Assembly: GCF_018474005.1 (NCBI RefSeq)
Contig: NZ_JAHCSH010000007.1
Span: forward strand, 47,941-111,940
Direction of reading: 5' to 3'
Source of the DNA: Curvibacter sp. CHRR-16
GTDB lineage: Bacteria > Pseudomonadota > Gammaproteobacteria > Burkholderiales > Burkholderiaceae_C
DNA: 64,000 bases
The position numbers were made by a program, and so were the translations under genes. The number at the start of each line of letters is the position of its first letter. Within the stretch, counting starts at the first letter, position 1. The notes under the pieces are model-generated. The model saw nothing but the letters and a program-made list of their open reading frames with translations, did no database searches and was not told the DNA's origin. Of this stretch, positions 56,703 through 64,000 are shown piece by piece.

Positions 56703-58478
56703 ATGACATTTGAAGAACTGCAATTGGCGCCAGCCATTGTCAAAGCCGTACGCGAACAAGGCTACGAGAATCCCACCCCAATTCAGGCCCAAGCCATTCC
56801 TTTGGTTTTGGCTGGCCACGACCTGTTGGGCGGAGCCCAAACAGGGACTGGTAAAACAGCCGCATTCACACTGCCCATGCTGCACCGCTTGGCCATGAGC
56901 CGCAGTGCCAACAACCAATGGGGCGGCATCGGCATACGTGCGCTGGTACTCACCCCCACCCGCGAGCTGGCTGCCCAAGTGGAAGAGTCCGTTCGCACTT
57001 ACGGCAAGTACCTACAACTGCAATCCACTGTGGTGTTTGGCGGTGTGGGCATGAACCCACAAATTGACCGCATTCGCCGGGGCGTGGACGTGTTGGTAGC
57101 CACCCCAGGGCGTCTGCTGGATTTGCAGCAACAAGGCATGCTGGATTTGTCCACCGTGCAAATCTTGGTGCTGGACGAAGCTGACCGCATGCTGGACATG
57201 GGCTTCATCCACGATGTGAAGAAGGTACTGAGCCTGCTGCCCAAAGACAAGCAAAGCCTGCTGTTCTCGGCCACCTTCAGCGACGAGATTCGTGCACTGG
57301 CCAATGGCTTGCTCAAAGAGCCACAAAGCGTACAAGTGACACCGCGCAACACCACCGTGCAGCGCATTCGCCAAGTCATCCATCCCGTGGGCCGTAGCAA
57401 GAAAAAAGACCTGTTGCTGCACATCATCCAAAGCAACAACTGGAACCAAGTGCTGGTGTTCACCCGCACCAAATTTGGTGCCAACCACGTGGCTGACTTT
57501 TTGGCCAAAAACGGCGTGACCGCCATGGCCCTGCACGGCAATAAGAGCCAATCGGCCCGCACCCAAGCGCTGGCAGGCTTTAAGAGCGGTGAACTGCGCG
57601 CCTTGGTCGCCACCGACATTGCTGCACGCGGTATCGATATCGACGAACTGCCGCACGTGGTGAACTACGAAATCCCCAACGTGTGCGAAGACTACGTGCA
57701 CCGCATTGGCCGTACAGGTCGCGCTGGCGCCGAAGGCCAAGCGCTGAACTTCGTCTGCTTGGACGAAGAAGGTTTTATGCAAGAGATCGAGCGCTTTACC
57801 AAGCAAACTATCTCCGTCGAGGTGGTGGAAGGCTTTGGCCCCGAACCCGATGAGCGTGCCGAACCCATTGCCATGGGCCGCCAAACCTTGTGGGGTGGCG
57901 CTGGTAAACCGCCTAGCCGCGATGTGATGCAGGCTGCTGCCAAAGCTGCACGCCAAGACATGATGCAGCGCATCCGCGAAAAGCGTGGCGACAAGCCTGC
58001 AGGCCACGGCAAACCCAAACCACAGGGCAGCGCACCGCGCCAGCAGGTGCCCGAGTTTGCCGATGATGGAACGCCCGTGACAGGCCATGCAGGCCAACGC
58101 CCACCCCGCCAAAACCACGGTGACAAGCGCCGCAACGGTGGTGGCGGACAGCAGCCCTATGCCAACAACGGCAATGGAAACGGCACCGGCCAAGGCAAAC
58201 CACGCCAGCGCAACAATTTGGAATACCAACCACCCGCCAACTACACCCACGAAGGTCGCACCCAGCGCCCCAACGCCAACGGCCAACCTGACCCCATGCG
58301 CACCAGCGTGGACAGCATGGCCCGCAGCGGACGCCGTGGCAATGGCAAACCAACCTACGGCGCTTATGCTGGCGGCCCTGGTTACACCGGTGGTTTGGGT
58401 GGTGGAGGTGACCGACCACGCCGTCCCGGCGGCCCCGGTCGTGGTGGCAACAAACCACGCGGCCCAGCGGGTTACTGA
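56703..58478 (+). CDS. rhlE: DEAD-box RNA helicase, RhlE type
   Basis: 591 residues from the ATG at 56703. Q motif with [14 protein letters not shown], Walker [22 protein letters not shown] box [13 protein letters not shown] (FSATFSDE), then [23 protein letters not shown] and [10 protein letters not shown]. The C-terminal 200 residues are a disordered Gly/Asn/Arg/Pro-rich tail ending [11 protein letters not shown], which helps bind RNA. It unwinds RNA in ribosome assembly or mRNA turnover. The long structured leader suggests temperature- or self-controlled expression. Confidence 0.94.
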   Translation: MTFEELQLAPAIVKAVREQGYENPTPIQAQAIPLVLAGHDLLGGAQTGTGKTAAFTLPMLHRLAMSRSANNQWGGIGIRALVLTPTRELAAQVEESVRTYGKYLQLQSTVVFGGVGMNPQIDRIRRGVDVLVATPGRLLDLQQQGMLDLSTVQILVLDEADRMLDMGFIHDVKKVLSLLPKDKQSLLFSATFSDEIRALANGLLKEPQSVQVTPRNTTVQRIRQVIHPVGRSKKKDLLLHIIQSNNWNQVLVFTRTKFGANHVADFLAKNGVTAMALHGNKSQSARTQALAGFKSGELRALVATDIAARGIDIDELPHVVNYEIPNVCEDYVHRIGRTGRAGAEGQALNFVCLDEEGFMQEIERFTKQTISVEVVEGFGPEPDERAEPIAMGRQTLWGGAGKPPSRDVMQAAAKAARQDMMQRIREKRGDKPAGHGKPKPQGSAPRQQVPEFADDGTPVTGHAGQRPPRQNHGDKRRNGGGGQQPYANNGNGNGTGQGKPRQRNNLEYQPPANYTHEGRTQRPNANGQPDPMRTSVDSMARSGRRGNGKPTYGAYAGGPGYTGGLGGGGDRPRRPGGPGRGGNKPRGPAGY

Positions 58479-58493
58479 GCCACAGCTTGCCGA

Positions 58494-58874
58494 TTACGCG
58501 CGCACAAACAGTGTAATCAACGGGTCTGGGCCTACCTGACGGCTCCAGTGCCCGTGCACGGCGGGGTCAAACGTCGCGCCTTCAGGCAATAGGTCAGCCG
58601 AATAAAAGTGCTGACCGGGCGAGAAGATGCGCGACTCACCGTGTACCCCAATTTCCATTTGCCCTTGCAAGATAAAGCACCACTGCGTGTGGCCAGAGCA
58701 ATGCCATTGGCTGCGAAAGCCCACCGGACTCATGCGCAGCTGGTAGCCGCCGCTTGCAAACACCTCTGACAACATGGACTGGGGCGTGCCCTGTGCCAGC
58801 GCTATGGACTCTTCGCGGAATTTCGCAAAGCCGTCATGGTCGGTATACAAAATAGTTTGGGTAAATGTAGTCAT
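58494..58874 (-). CDS. cupin domain-containing protein
   Basis: 126 residues from the ATG at 58874; the open frame upstream is not supported. A single cupin barrel is suggested by WHCSGHTQWCFILQGQMEIG (first motif, His and Gln/Glu positions) and IFSPGQHFYSADLLPEGATF, then HGHWSRQVG. Metal-binding is possible with two or three His. Small cupins of this kind have varied or unknown roles. It converges on rhlE with a 15-bp gap and diverges from the chemoreceptor gene 71 bp away. Confidence 0.7.
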   Translation of the reverse strand: MTTFTQTILYTDHDGFAKFREESIALAQGTPQSMLSEVFASGGYQLRMSPVGFRSQWHCSGHTQWCFILQGQMEIGVHGESRIFSPGQHFYSADLLPEGATFDPAVHGHWSRQVGPDPLITLFVRA

Positions 58875-58945
58875 ACAACTTATAAACAGACAGTTACAAA
58901 AAATAGGCACACGATGCATTGTGTGCACATCGTTGGAGAAATTTC

Positions 58946-60517
58946 ATGAATCGTATCGGTATTGGTAGCCGTTTGGCACTGGGCTTTGCTATGGTTTTGC
59001 TACTCACCAGTGTGATTGCGGGTATCAGTTTATGGCGACTGCGGGATACAACGCAGACCACCTTGCAAATGCTGCAAGTACCCCTGAACAAAGAGCGTTT
59101 GGTCAGCGACTGGTACGCCAACGTCAACTCCGGCGTGCGCCGCACGGCAGCCATTGCCCGCAGCAGCGATGCATCGCTGGCTACCTTTTTCGCCGAGGAT
59201 GCCGCCGAAGCCTCCAAGCTGTCGAGCAAATACCAAAAAGAAATTGAAACCCTGCTCAACAGTGATGAGGAGAAAGCCGTTTTTGGCCGCATTGGCGAAG
59301 CACGCAAAAAATTCGTGACAACGCGCGACGCCATCAGCGAACTGAAAAAGCAAGGCAATGAGGCCGAAGCCCTGCGACTACTGGAAGCAGACTTTCAACC
59401 TGCCGCCAAAGCATATTTGTCAGGCATGCAAGACTTCCAGGCCCTGCAACGCAAGCAACTCGATAGCCAAGCACAAGACATCCAGTCAATCAACGGCACC
59501 AGCTCAGCTATTTTGTTGGTACTGAGTTTATCGGTGCTGGGCTTGGGGGCCGTGGTCTCATGGGTGATCACGCGCAGCATCACCAAACCCTTGCACGAAG
59601 CGGTACAAGCAGCCCAACGGGTGGCAGCAGGTGATTTGAGTGGCAATCTCAACACCGACCGCACCGACGAAACCGGCACCCTGCTACACAGCCTGCAAGA
59701 CATGCAAAACCGCCTGACCGACTTGGTGCACAACGTGCGGGGCAACGCGCAAAGCGTGTCGCTGGCCAGCACCGAAATTGCCCACGGCAATTTGGATCTG
59801 AGCCAACGCACCGAAAACCAAGCCAGCGCCGTGCAAGAGACCAATGCCACCGTAGGCCAGCTCAACCAAGCCATCCGCGCCAATGCCGACAGTGCCCAGC
59901 ACGCCAAGCAACTGGCCTCCGAAGCCACCACCGTGGCCAACAAAGGCGGTCAAGTGGTAGAGCACGTGGTGAAAACCATGCGCGCCATCCACCAAAGCTC
60001 CAACAAGATTGGCGACATCATCAGCGTGATCGACGGTATTGCCTTCCAAACCAACATCTTGGCCCTGAACGCCGCCGTGGAAGCGGCCCGCGCCGGCGAG
60101 CAAGGCCGTGGCTTTGCCGTCGTGGCCAGCGAAGTGCGCAGCTTGGCTGGACGCAGCGCTGAGGCCGCCAAAGAGATCAAGACCTTGATCACCCACAGCA
60201 TGGAACAAGTAGAAAACGGCTCCAACCAAGTAGACCAAGCCGGGCAGACCATGCAAGAAATCGTCAGCGCCATCCAAAAAGTGAGCAGCATCATCACCGA
60301 AATCAGCGCAGCCAGCGCCGTGCAAAGTGAAGGCGTGAGCCAAGTAGAAGCCATGCTGACGCAGATGGATCAGGCCACGCAGCAAAACGCTGCTTTGGTG
60401 GAAGAAAGCGCCGCCGCTGCAGACAGTCTTAAAACCCAAGCCCAGCAGTTGGTAGAAGCCACTTCCGTGTTCCAACTCCCTGTCCACACAAGCCGCCAAC
60501 TGGCGTTGGCCGCTTAG
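58946..60517 (+). CDS. methyl-accepting chemotaxis protein
   Basis: 523 residues from the ATG at 58946 with GGAGA upstream. TM1 about 8-30, periplasmic four-helix-bundle domain with [20 protein letters not shown], closely like the receptor at 9200, TM2 about 190-212, HAMP, and signalling tip [20 protein letters not shown]. The C-terminus ends QLALAA without a WETF tether, so its adaptation would depend on other receptors. The shared SDWY...VRRT motif suggests the same ligand class as the 9200 receptor. Confidence 0.95.
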   Translation: MNRIGIGSRLALGFAMVLLLTSVIAGISLWRLRDTTQTTLQMLQVPLNKERLVSDWYANVNSGVRRTAAIARSSDASLATFFAEDAAEASKLSSKYQKEIETLLNSDEEKAVFGRIGEARKKFVTTRDAISELKKQGNEAEALRLLEADFQPAAKAYLSGMQDFQALQRKQLDSQAQDIQSINGTSSAILLVLSLSVLGLGAVVSWVITRSITKPLHEAVQAAQRVAAGDLSGNLNTDRTDETGTLLHSLQDMQNRLTDLVHNVRGNAQSVSLASTEIAHGNLDLSQRTENQASAVQETNATVGQLNQAIRANADSAQHAKQLASEATTVANKGGQVVEHVVKTMRAIHQSSNKIGDIISVIDGIAFQTNILALNAAVEAARAGEQGRGFAVVASEVRSLAGRSAEAAKEIKTLITHSMEQVENGSNQVDQAGQTMQEIVSAIQKVSSIITEISAASAVQSEGVSQVEAMLTQMDQATQQNAALVEESAAAADSLKTQAQQLVEATSVFQLPVHTSRQLALAA

Positions 60518-60537
60518 GCAATCAGCAGCGCTTTGGG

Positions 60538-61167
60538 TCAACCTTGGAGTAAGCCATTGGACTCCAAGGCATTGATTTGCCGATCATGCATGCGTGTTAA
60601 CAGCAACAACGAGGCCATGGCCCCGATGAATGCAAAAAACATGTCTGACTGGGTATCCCAAGGGTCGCCTTGGGTACCCAAAAACTCATCAGCCCCCTGC
60701 CCCAGTGCCAGCGCAGCCCCCCACTCAATGAACTCGTAAGAAGCGCTAATGGCCAGCGCCACGCACACCACCAGAAAAGCCAGCATCTTGCCGCGCGCCA
60801 CATGCTGGCCACGCACCAGTATTTCACGCACCACCAAGGCAGGCACAAAGCCTTGGGCAAAGTGGCCTATCTTGTCATAGGGGTTGCGCGACAAGCCCAA
60901 CCAGTGCTGCAAGTCAAAGCCCAGCGGTACTCTGGCGTAGGAATACGCACCACCCACCAACAAAATGACCGCATGCACAAAGATCAGCGCATACAGCAGT
61001 GTCGTCAGTGGAAAGCGCTTGTAGGTCACCCACATCAATGGCACGGCGATGAAAATAGGGCACACCTCCATGAACCAAGTCGCTTGGTCATAAGGGCGCA
61101 CACCAGACCACACCAACAAGGCAGCCAATACCACCAGCGCAGCCAATAAAAACGGAGAACGGGTCAT
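60538..61167 (-). CDS. DUF2238/YjdF-like inner-membrane protein
   Basis: 209 residues with about six membrane helices. DKIGHFAQGFVPALVVRE and the ASYEFIEWGAAL, QGDPWDTQSDMFFAFIGA segments are the recognisable parts of DUF2238 proteins. No biochemical role is established. AAAGGAG precedes the start. It converges on the chemoreceptor gene with a 20-bp gap. Confidence 0.8.
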   Translation of the reverse strand: MTRSPFLLAALVVLAALLVWSGVRPYDQATWFMEVCPIFIAVPLMWVTYKRFPLTTLLYALIFVHAVILLVGGAYSYARVPLGFDLQHWLGLSRNPYDKIGHFAQGFVPALVVREILVRGQHVARGKMLAFLVVCVALAISASYEFIEWGAALALGQGADEFLGTQGDPWDTQSDMFFAFIGAMASLLLLTRMHDRQINALESNGLLQG

Positions 61168-61204
61168 GAATCAAGCTCCTTTATGCCAAGTGGGCTGCCC
61201 TTGC

Positions 61205-61624
61205 CTATTTGCTACGAGCACCAGCCAAAGCCAAGGACGTGGTGGAACCCACAATGGCACCCGCAAAGATTTTGGCAATATCCAAAAAGCCACCGGATGC
61301 AGCGGCCAGCTTTGATGTGCCTGAAGGGTCTTCGTGCAAAGCCACCAAGCCCAATACCGCAAAAGCCAAACACAGCAGCGCGCACACCAACGTGAAGGGC
61401 GGGAAGTAATCCAAAAAACTTCTTTTCAGGGTGGCAGAACCTGCAGCGCCGCGCACCACTTCGTCCATGGCTTGGTTCAGGTTCTGCAAAGTCACTGGTG
61501 TGGTGCTGGCCAACTCTGCGGCTCGGGCGGTGATTTGATCGCGCAGCGCATTGAGTTCATCGTCCAAACAAGTGCTCAGGCTTGGGGGAATAGTGGCAGT
61601 GGTCGGTGTGCTGCTGTCTGTCAT
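61205..61624 (-). CDS. small membrane protein of unknown function
   Basis: 139 residues. A polar Thr/Ser-rich start, a helical region (about 20-65) and two hydrophobic segments at about 75-95 and 112-133. AGGAGT lies upstream of the ATG, which supports the gene being real. No family recognised. It precedes the YjdF-like gene by 37 bp on the same strand. Confidence 0.6.
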   Translation of the reverse strand: MTDSSTPTTATIPPSLSTCLDDELNALRDQITARAAELASTTPVTLQNLNQAMDEVVRGAAGSATLKRSFLDYFPPFTLVCALLCLAFAVLGLVALHEDPSGTSKLAAASGGFLDIAKIFAGAIVGSTTSLALAGARSK

Positions 61625-61696
61625 GGTTACTCCTAGAGTGTGTGAATTTTTGTAGGGCGATGAAATGCTTATCCACAGGTAGTTAGCTGCAACGAC

Positions 61697-62044
61697 TCAC
61701 CCTGCAGAGGGGTAAAGCTTTAACCAAAACAATAACAAAAGCGCTGCACTAACTGCCCAAGCGCATGTTGCCCCAAGCAAAGTGGCAATCAAACTAACAC
61801 GGATGCTCAAAAAATAGACCGCTAGCAAATAGATGGCATACGGAAACAAAGAAAAAAGCCCAAAAAGGGCTGTCAGCCTCAAATCCCCCGCACTGCGCTC
61901 GCTACCCACTATGTAATGCGCAATAAGCGCAAAAGTAGGAAAAAGAGGAACCAATCCAGCGATAAAAAAAACCTTGGATTTGGAGAGCAATGCAATCACC
62001 AAAACAGCCATTGCACCTAGAAGAGATTTCAGAAAAAGTGCCAT
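61697..62044 (-). CDS. glpM: GlpM family membrane protein
   Basis: 115 residues from the ATG at 62044. IALLSKSKVFFIAGLVPLFP followed by TFALIAHYIVGSER is nearly the family consensus; four membrane helices are expected. GlpM was first noted near glycerol genes and affects alginate output in Pseudomonas, but its molecular role is unclear. The frame is open to 62143, where an earlier ATG exists; those 33 residues do not resemble GlpM. It is the last apparent host gene before the cassette array. Confidence 0.85.
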   Translation of the reverse strand: MALFLKSLLGAMAVLVIALLSKSKVFFIAGLVPLFPTFALIAHYIVGSERSAGDLRLTALFGLFSLFPYAIYLLAVYFLSIRVSLIATLLGATCAWAVSAALLLLFWLKLYPSAG

Positions 62045-62249
62045 GCTCAATTCTTTGTCATTCAAAAAAATACTTGGATCAATAACCTGACTGTGCGCTG
62101 CATGGTACAGACGCCGATAACTCTTGCTGCTCAACGAACGCATGTTCAGCAGCCGCTTGTAAAGATTGGCGCGTCAGTGACGCAGATTCCATGTCGGCAC
62201 GGGACATTCACGATCCCACTTTAGATGCCGGATATATTGAGCAGCAGGC

Positions 62250-62322
62250 GCTTCCCCCAAAGCTAAACTATCGATCAGTTTCTTGCGCTTGTGGGGGAGT
62301 CCATATACGAGCGGTTAGGCCG
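62250..62322 (-). repeat. degenerate attC site at the distal end of the array
   Basis: On the minus strand an inverse core GCGGCCTAAC, containing the stop codon of the acetyltransferase gene, is followed by TCCCCCACAAGC and, further on, GCTTTGGGGGA, which pair as attC arms. No GTTRRRY core is found after the second arm, so the site looks truncated or mutated. Boundaries are approximate by a few bases. Confidence 0.6.
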
Positions 62323-62833
62323 CATTCGCGGTACCTTTGACAATGGCCCAGCGTTCGTGATCTCGCCAGCGACCGCCGATCTTGAGGTATGCGGGAGAGA
62401 AGCCTTCCTTCTGGAAGCCGCACTTGCGCACTAGCGCGATGGAAGAGGCATTGCCAGGCTGGATGTTCGCTTCTAAGCGATGCAGTTTGAGGTCGCGGAA
62501 AGCGTGCTGCACTACAGCTCGGAGACCCTGCTGCATGAAGCCTCGTCCCGCGAAGCCCGAGAACGCGAAGTAGCCCAGATATCCGCTCCGAAACGCGCCG
62601 AGCACGATATTGGTCAAGTTGATGGCCCCAACAAGTTCGCCGGAGCTAGCGATGTGTACGACGAAGCCGTGATTCAGCTTTCCGTCAAAGCGCGCAACAT
62701 ACCTATTGAACGCATCTTCGTCACACGGTGCCGTTACCCACGGCTTGTGAAGGTCACGACTTGCGCGGCTGGCAGCCACGAAGAGCTTCGTGTCGGAAAT
62801 CGCTATGGGACGAGTGGTGATGCGGGTGGTCAT
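62315..62833 (-). CDS. RimJ/RimL-like GNAT acetyltransferase in a gene cassette
   Basis: 172 residues from the ATG at 62833, which directly follows the cassette core site; the open frame further upstream crosses attC and is rejected. GNAT features: LVGAINLTNI, FAFSGFAGRGFMQQGL for acetyl-CoA, and LHRLEANIQPGNASSIAL with KCGFQKEGF, typical of the RimJ/RimL branch. The TAA stop lies inside the inverse core site of its own attC. Acetylates an unknown N-terminal or small-molecule amine; resistance is possible but not shown. Confidence 0.85.
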   Translation of the reverse strand: MTTRITTRPIAISDTKLFVAASRASRDLHKPWVTAPCDEDAFNRYVARFDGKLNHGFVVHIASSGELVGAINLTNIVLGAFRSGYLGYFAFSGFAGRGFMQQGLRAVVQHAFRDLKLHRLEANIQPGNASSIALVRKCGFQKEGFSPAYLKIGGRWRDHERWAIVKGTANAA

Positions 62834-62836
62834 GCG

Positions 62837-62938
62837 GCCTAGCGTTAGCCGTGAGTGGACCGCAACGGCGCACTCAGAATTGAAGAATGGCGACCAAGCA
62901 GGCAGCCGTTGTGGGTCCAATCGACGAACCTGTTAAAC
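62837..62938 (-). repeat. attC site, cassette 2
   Basis: About 102 bp. Minus strand: inverse core GCGGTTTAAC at 62941-62932, inner arms GGACC/GGTCC and CAACGGC/GCCGTTG, and core GCTAGGC at 62843-62837 (one change from GTTRRRY). The inverse core is the exact complement of the start of its own cassette at 63252-63243 (10 of 10), which is the defining relation for an excisable cassette. Confidence 0.88.
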
Positions 62939-63238
62939 CGCATCGCCATTTTCTTTCCTCTTTCGATACTCAGATATTTCAATGTCCCCATCAATCAACG
63001 CCTGTACATCAGCGTCAGGATGCCTAGGAGCGATAGCCTCGCGAGCTAGTGATCGGACAGTGCGCCAATCCCGAAGTGCAAAGTAGCCGCCCACGACGCC
63101 GACCAGCAGCACTGACCAAAATGGCGCGCCTACAAAGATGAGAGTGATGCCGCAGCACCAGAGCAATATATAGATGATGCTGTTGAGGCGGATACGCTTG
63201 CCTGCCTTTGCATCAGTTTCGTGAGCTAAGGAAACCAT
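62933..63238 (-). CDS. small two-helix membrane protein in a gene cassette
   Basis: 101 residues. Two hydrophobic segments (about 21-38 and 40-56) followed by a polar C-terminal tail DWRTVRSLAREAIAPRHPDA and DIEISEYRKRKENG. No family recognised. Its TAA stop falls within the inverse core site of the attC that follows, and the ATG is 5 bp after the core site of the preceding attC, so it fills the cassette. As usual for cassettes, no promoter of its own is evident. Confidence 0.75.
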   Translation of the reverse strand: MVSLAHETDAKAGKRIRLNSIIYILLWCCGITLIFVGAPFWSVLLVGVVGGYFALRDWRTVRSLAREAIAPRHPDADVQALIDGDIEISEYRKRKENGDAV

Positions 63239-63245
63239 TCTTGCG

Positions 63246-63345
63246 GTTTAACGTTTGACGTGAGGGGCTGCCGTAGCGGCGAAGCCGCGAAGGGAACCCA
63301 CAAGCGCAGCTTGTGGGCGGTCCCTCTCGACGGAATTGTTAGAGC
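63246..63345 (-). repeat. attC site, cassette 1
   Basis: About 100 bp. Minus strand: inverse core GCTCTAAC (63345-63338), terminal hairpins CCCACAAGC/GCTTGTGGG and GCGGC/GCCGC, then core GTTAAAC (63252-63246), a perfect GTTRRRY. The inverse core is the exact complement of GTTAGAGC at 63878-63871, the start of the same cassette. Confidence 0.92.
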
Positions 63346-63381
63346 GCAATGGCAAACGCATCGCAATTGCGGGGTGAAAAA

Positions 63382-63831
63382 TCATGGGGTTGCAAAGCAC
63401 GCATATAAATTCTGGGCACGCGCAGGACCTGGCAGATGACCTGTCATGATGTTTCCCGGTAGCGTAGAAATGTAGTTCAGTAAAACCCCAATCTGCTGTG
63501 GATTCGAAATTATTCCAATATTCCTGATCGCCTTTATCGCGTAGCAGTCTGCATTGACCTCCGAGTTTTGCATTGGATGAAGGGCATGGTGCGCGCACTC
63601 ATGGGCGTACCAAAATTGACGTACATACTCCGGCAAAGGGCCGACTACATTCGGGTTTATAACGATAATCGGTTGGCCGTTTTGCATGGTGTGGGCGACT
63701 CCAACATTATTTAACGTCGGATCTGGAATGTAGGGCACGGGAATCCCTGAGAATGATGAACACGGCAATGGCTGGGCGAATGCTGGAATTACCGCGAAAA
63801 GCAATAAAACAGTAAGCACTAAATTTTTCAT
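63382..63831 (-). CDS. secreted small HExxH protein in a gene cassette
   Basis: 149 residues. Signal peptide 1-19 ending AFA. The mature part has YAHECAHHALHP, which contains HExxH, the zinc-binding motif of metallopeptidases, then NADCYAIKAIRNIG, where Asp or Glu could give the third ligand. It is smaller than common families and I cannot name one. GGGGG precedes the ATG. Contained in the first complete cassette of the window, so it belongs to the mobile pool; a periplasmic peptidase role is an inference. Confidence 0.7.
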   Translation of the reverse strand: MKNLVLTVLLLFAVIPAFAQPLPCSSFSGIPVPYIPDPTLNNVGVAHTMQNGQPIIVINPNVVGPLPEYVRQFWYAHECAHHALHPMQNSEVNADCYAIKAIRNIGIISNPQQIGVLLNYISTLPGNIMTGHLPGPARAQNLYACFATP

Positions 63832-63870
63832 ATCAGCCCCCTAAGTGTTTGCTAATTGTGGATAGTTTGC

Positions 63871-64000
63871 GCTCTAACGAATGAAAGGGACTTCCCCGTC
63901 CCAAGCGAGCCGCGTGCCCATAGGGTTGCGGTTTACGGCAACAAAGTGCCACGATGGAGAGGCAAAACTGTTCATCAACTCACTTTAATGGAAGGGGAAG
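63871..64000 (-). repeat. cassette core site and start of a further recombination site
   Basis: GTTAGAGC at 63878-63871 on the minus strand is a core site at the 5' edge of cassette 1. The next bases to the window end contain GGGAC/GTCCC inverted copies and no visible ORF, so they are part of another attC or of the attI site. The integrase gene is expected beyond base 64000. Confidence 0.65.

Noticed and set aside
57012..58286. 424-residue minus-strand frame opposite rhlE
   Set aside because: Shadow of the helicase gene; the plus strand shows the complete set of DEAD-box motifs.
62834..62920. upstream extension of the cassette acetyltransferase
   Set aside because: The extra residues are translated attC sequence; the ATG right after the core site is the sensible start.
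1..64000. CRISPR arrays, rRNA and tRNA genes, complete insertion sequences
   Set aside because: No regularly spaced repeats, no recognisable cloverleaf or rRNA sequence and no transposase frame were found while reading both strands.

Overview
The window looks like chromosome of a betaproteobacterium of the order Burkholderiales, most likely family Comamonadaceae. The grounds are gene content and protein similarity as I recognise it: DUF3422 and DUF1631 families, a BktB-type thiolase, an AapJQMP amino-acid transporter, a GspE-like ATPase next to a spermidine-synthase-like gene, PEP-CTERM sorting, and a degenerate ACTAT/ATAGC intergenic repeat I associate with this family. Most of the DNA is GC-rich, densely coded housekeeping sequence. 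I saw no rRNA, tRNA, CRISPR array or complete insertion sequence.

Layout. 1-1.7 kb: end of modA, then modB and modC (molybdate uptake). 1.9-5.8 kb: DUF4139 protein, lipoprotein, secreted unknown, GNAT. 5.8-9.1 kb: gshA, an SDR and a divergent NUDIX hydrolase. 9.2-12.8 kb: two tandem chemoreceptors. 12.8-17.3 kb: dusC, a PEP-CTERM surface protein, ahpF and ahpC. 17.5-22.3 kb: four-gene operon tatD, spermidine-synthase-like, GspE-like ATPase, DUF3422. 22.3-25.9 kb: Na/Pi cotransporter and the Lol lipoprotein-release genes. 25.9-28.6 kb: a compositionally distinct insert (radical SAM gene with a frame break plus LysE exporter) bounded by 46-bp direct repeats that duplicate the 5' end of the lolC-type gene. 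28.6-33.7 kb: a compact five-gene chemosensory-like operon (membrane CheA-like kinase, minimal MCP-like protein, two CheX-like proteins, CheY-like regulator). 33.8-41.6 kb: FosX-like hydrolase, recJ region, SDR, bktB, diguanylate cyclase, 2OG-Fe oxygenase, hemerythrin. 41.7-47.1 kb: amino-acid ABC transporter with two tandem binding proteins. 47.2-62.0 kb: glutathione peroxidase, M14 peptidase, TAXI binding protein, two DUF1631 paralogues around ettA, rhlE with a structured leader, cupin, a third chemoreceptor, and small membrane proteins ending in glpM. 62.25-64 kb: the distal end of an integron cassette array read on the minus strand, with two clear attC sites, one degenerate attC and one further core site; the integrase would lie beyond base 64000.

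Functional themes are environmental sensing (three chemoreceptors, the chemosensory operon, a GGDEF enzyme), redox and glutathione defence (gshA, ahpCF, gpx), nutrient uptake (molybdate, amino acids, phosphate), and two unrelated routes of gene acquisition (the repeat-flanked insert at the lolC-type gene and the integron array). The strongest candidates for undescribed biology are the chemosensory-like operon, the repeat-flanked radical SAM/LysE insert, the paired-hairpin leader of rhlE and the secreted HExxH protein in the cassette array. All function calls rest on reading the sequence without database searches.
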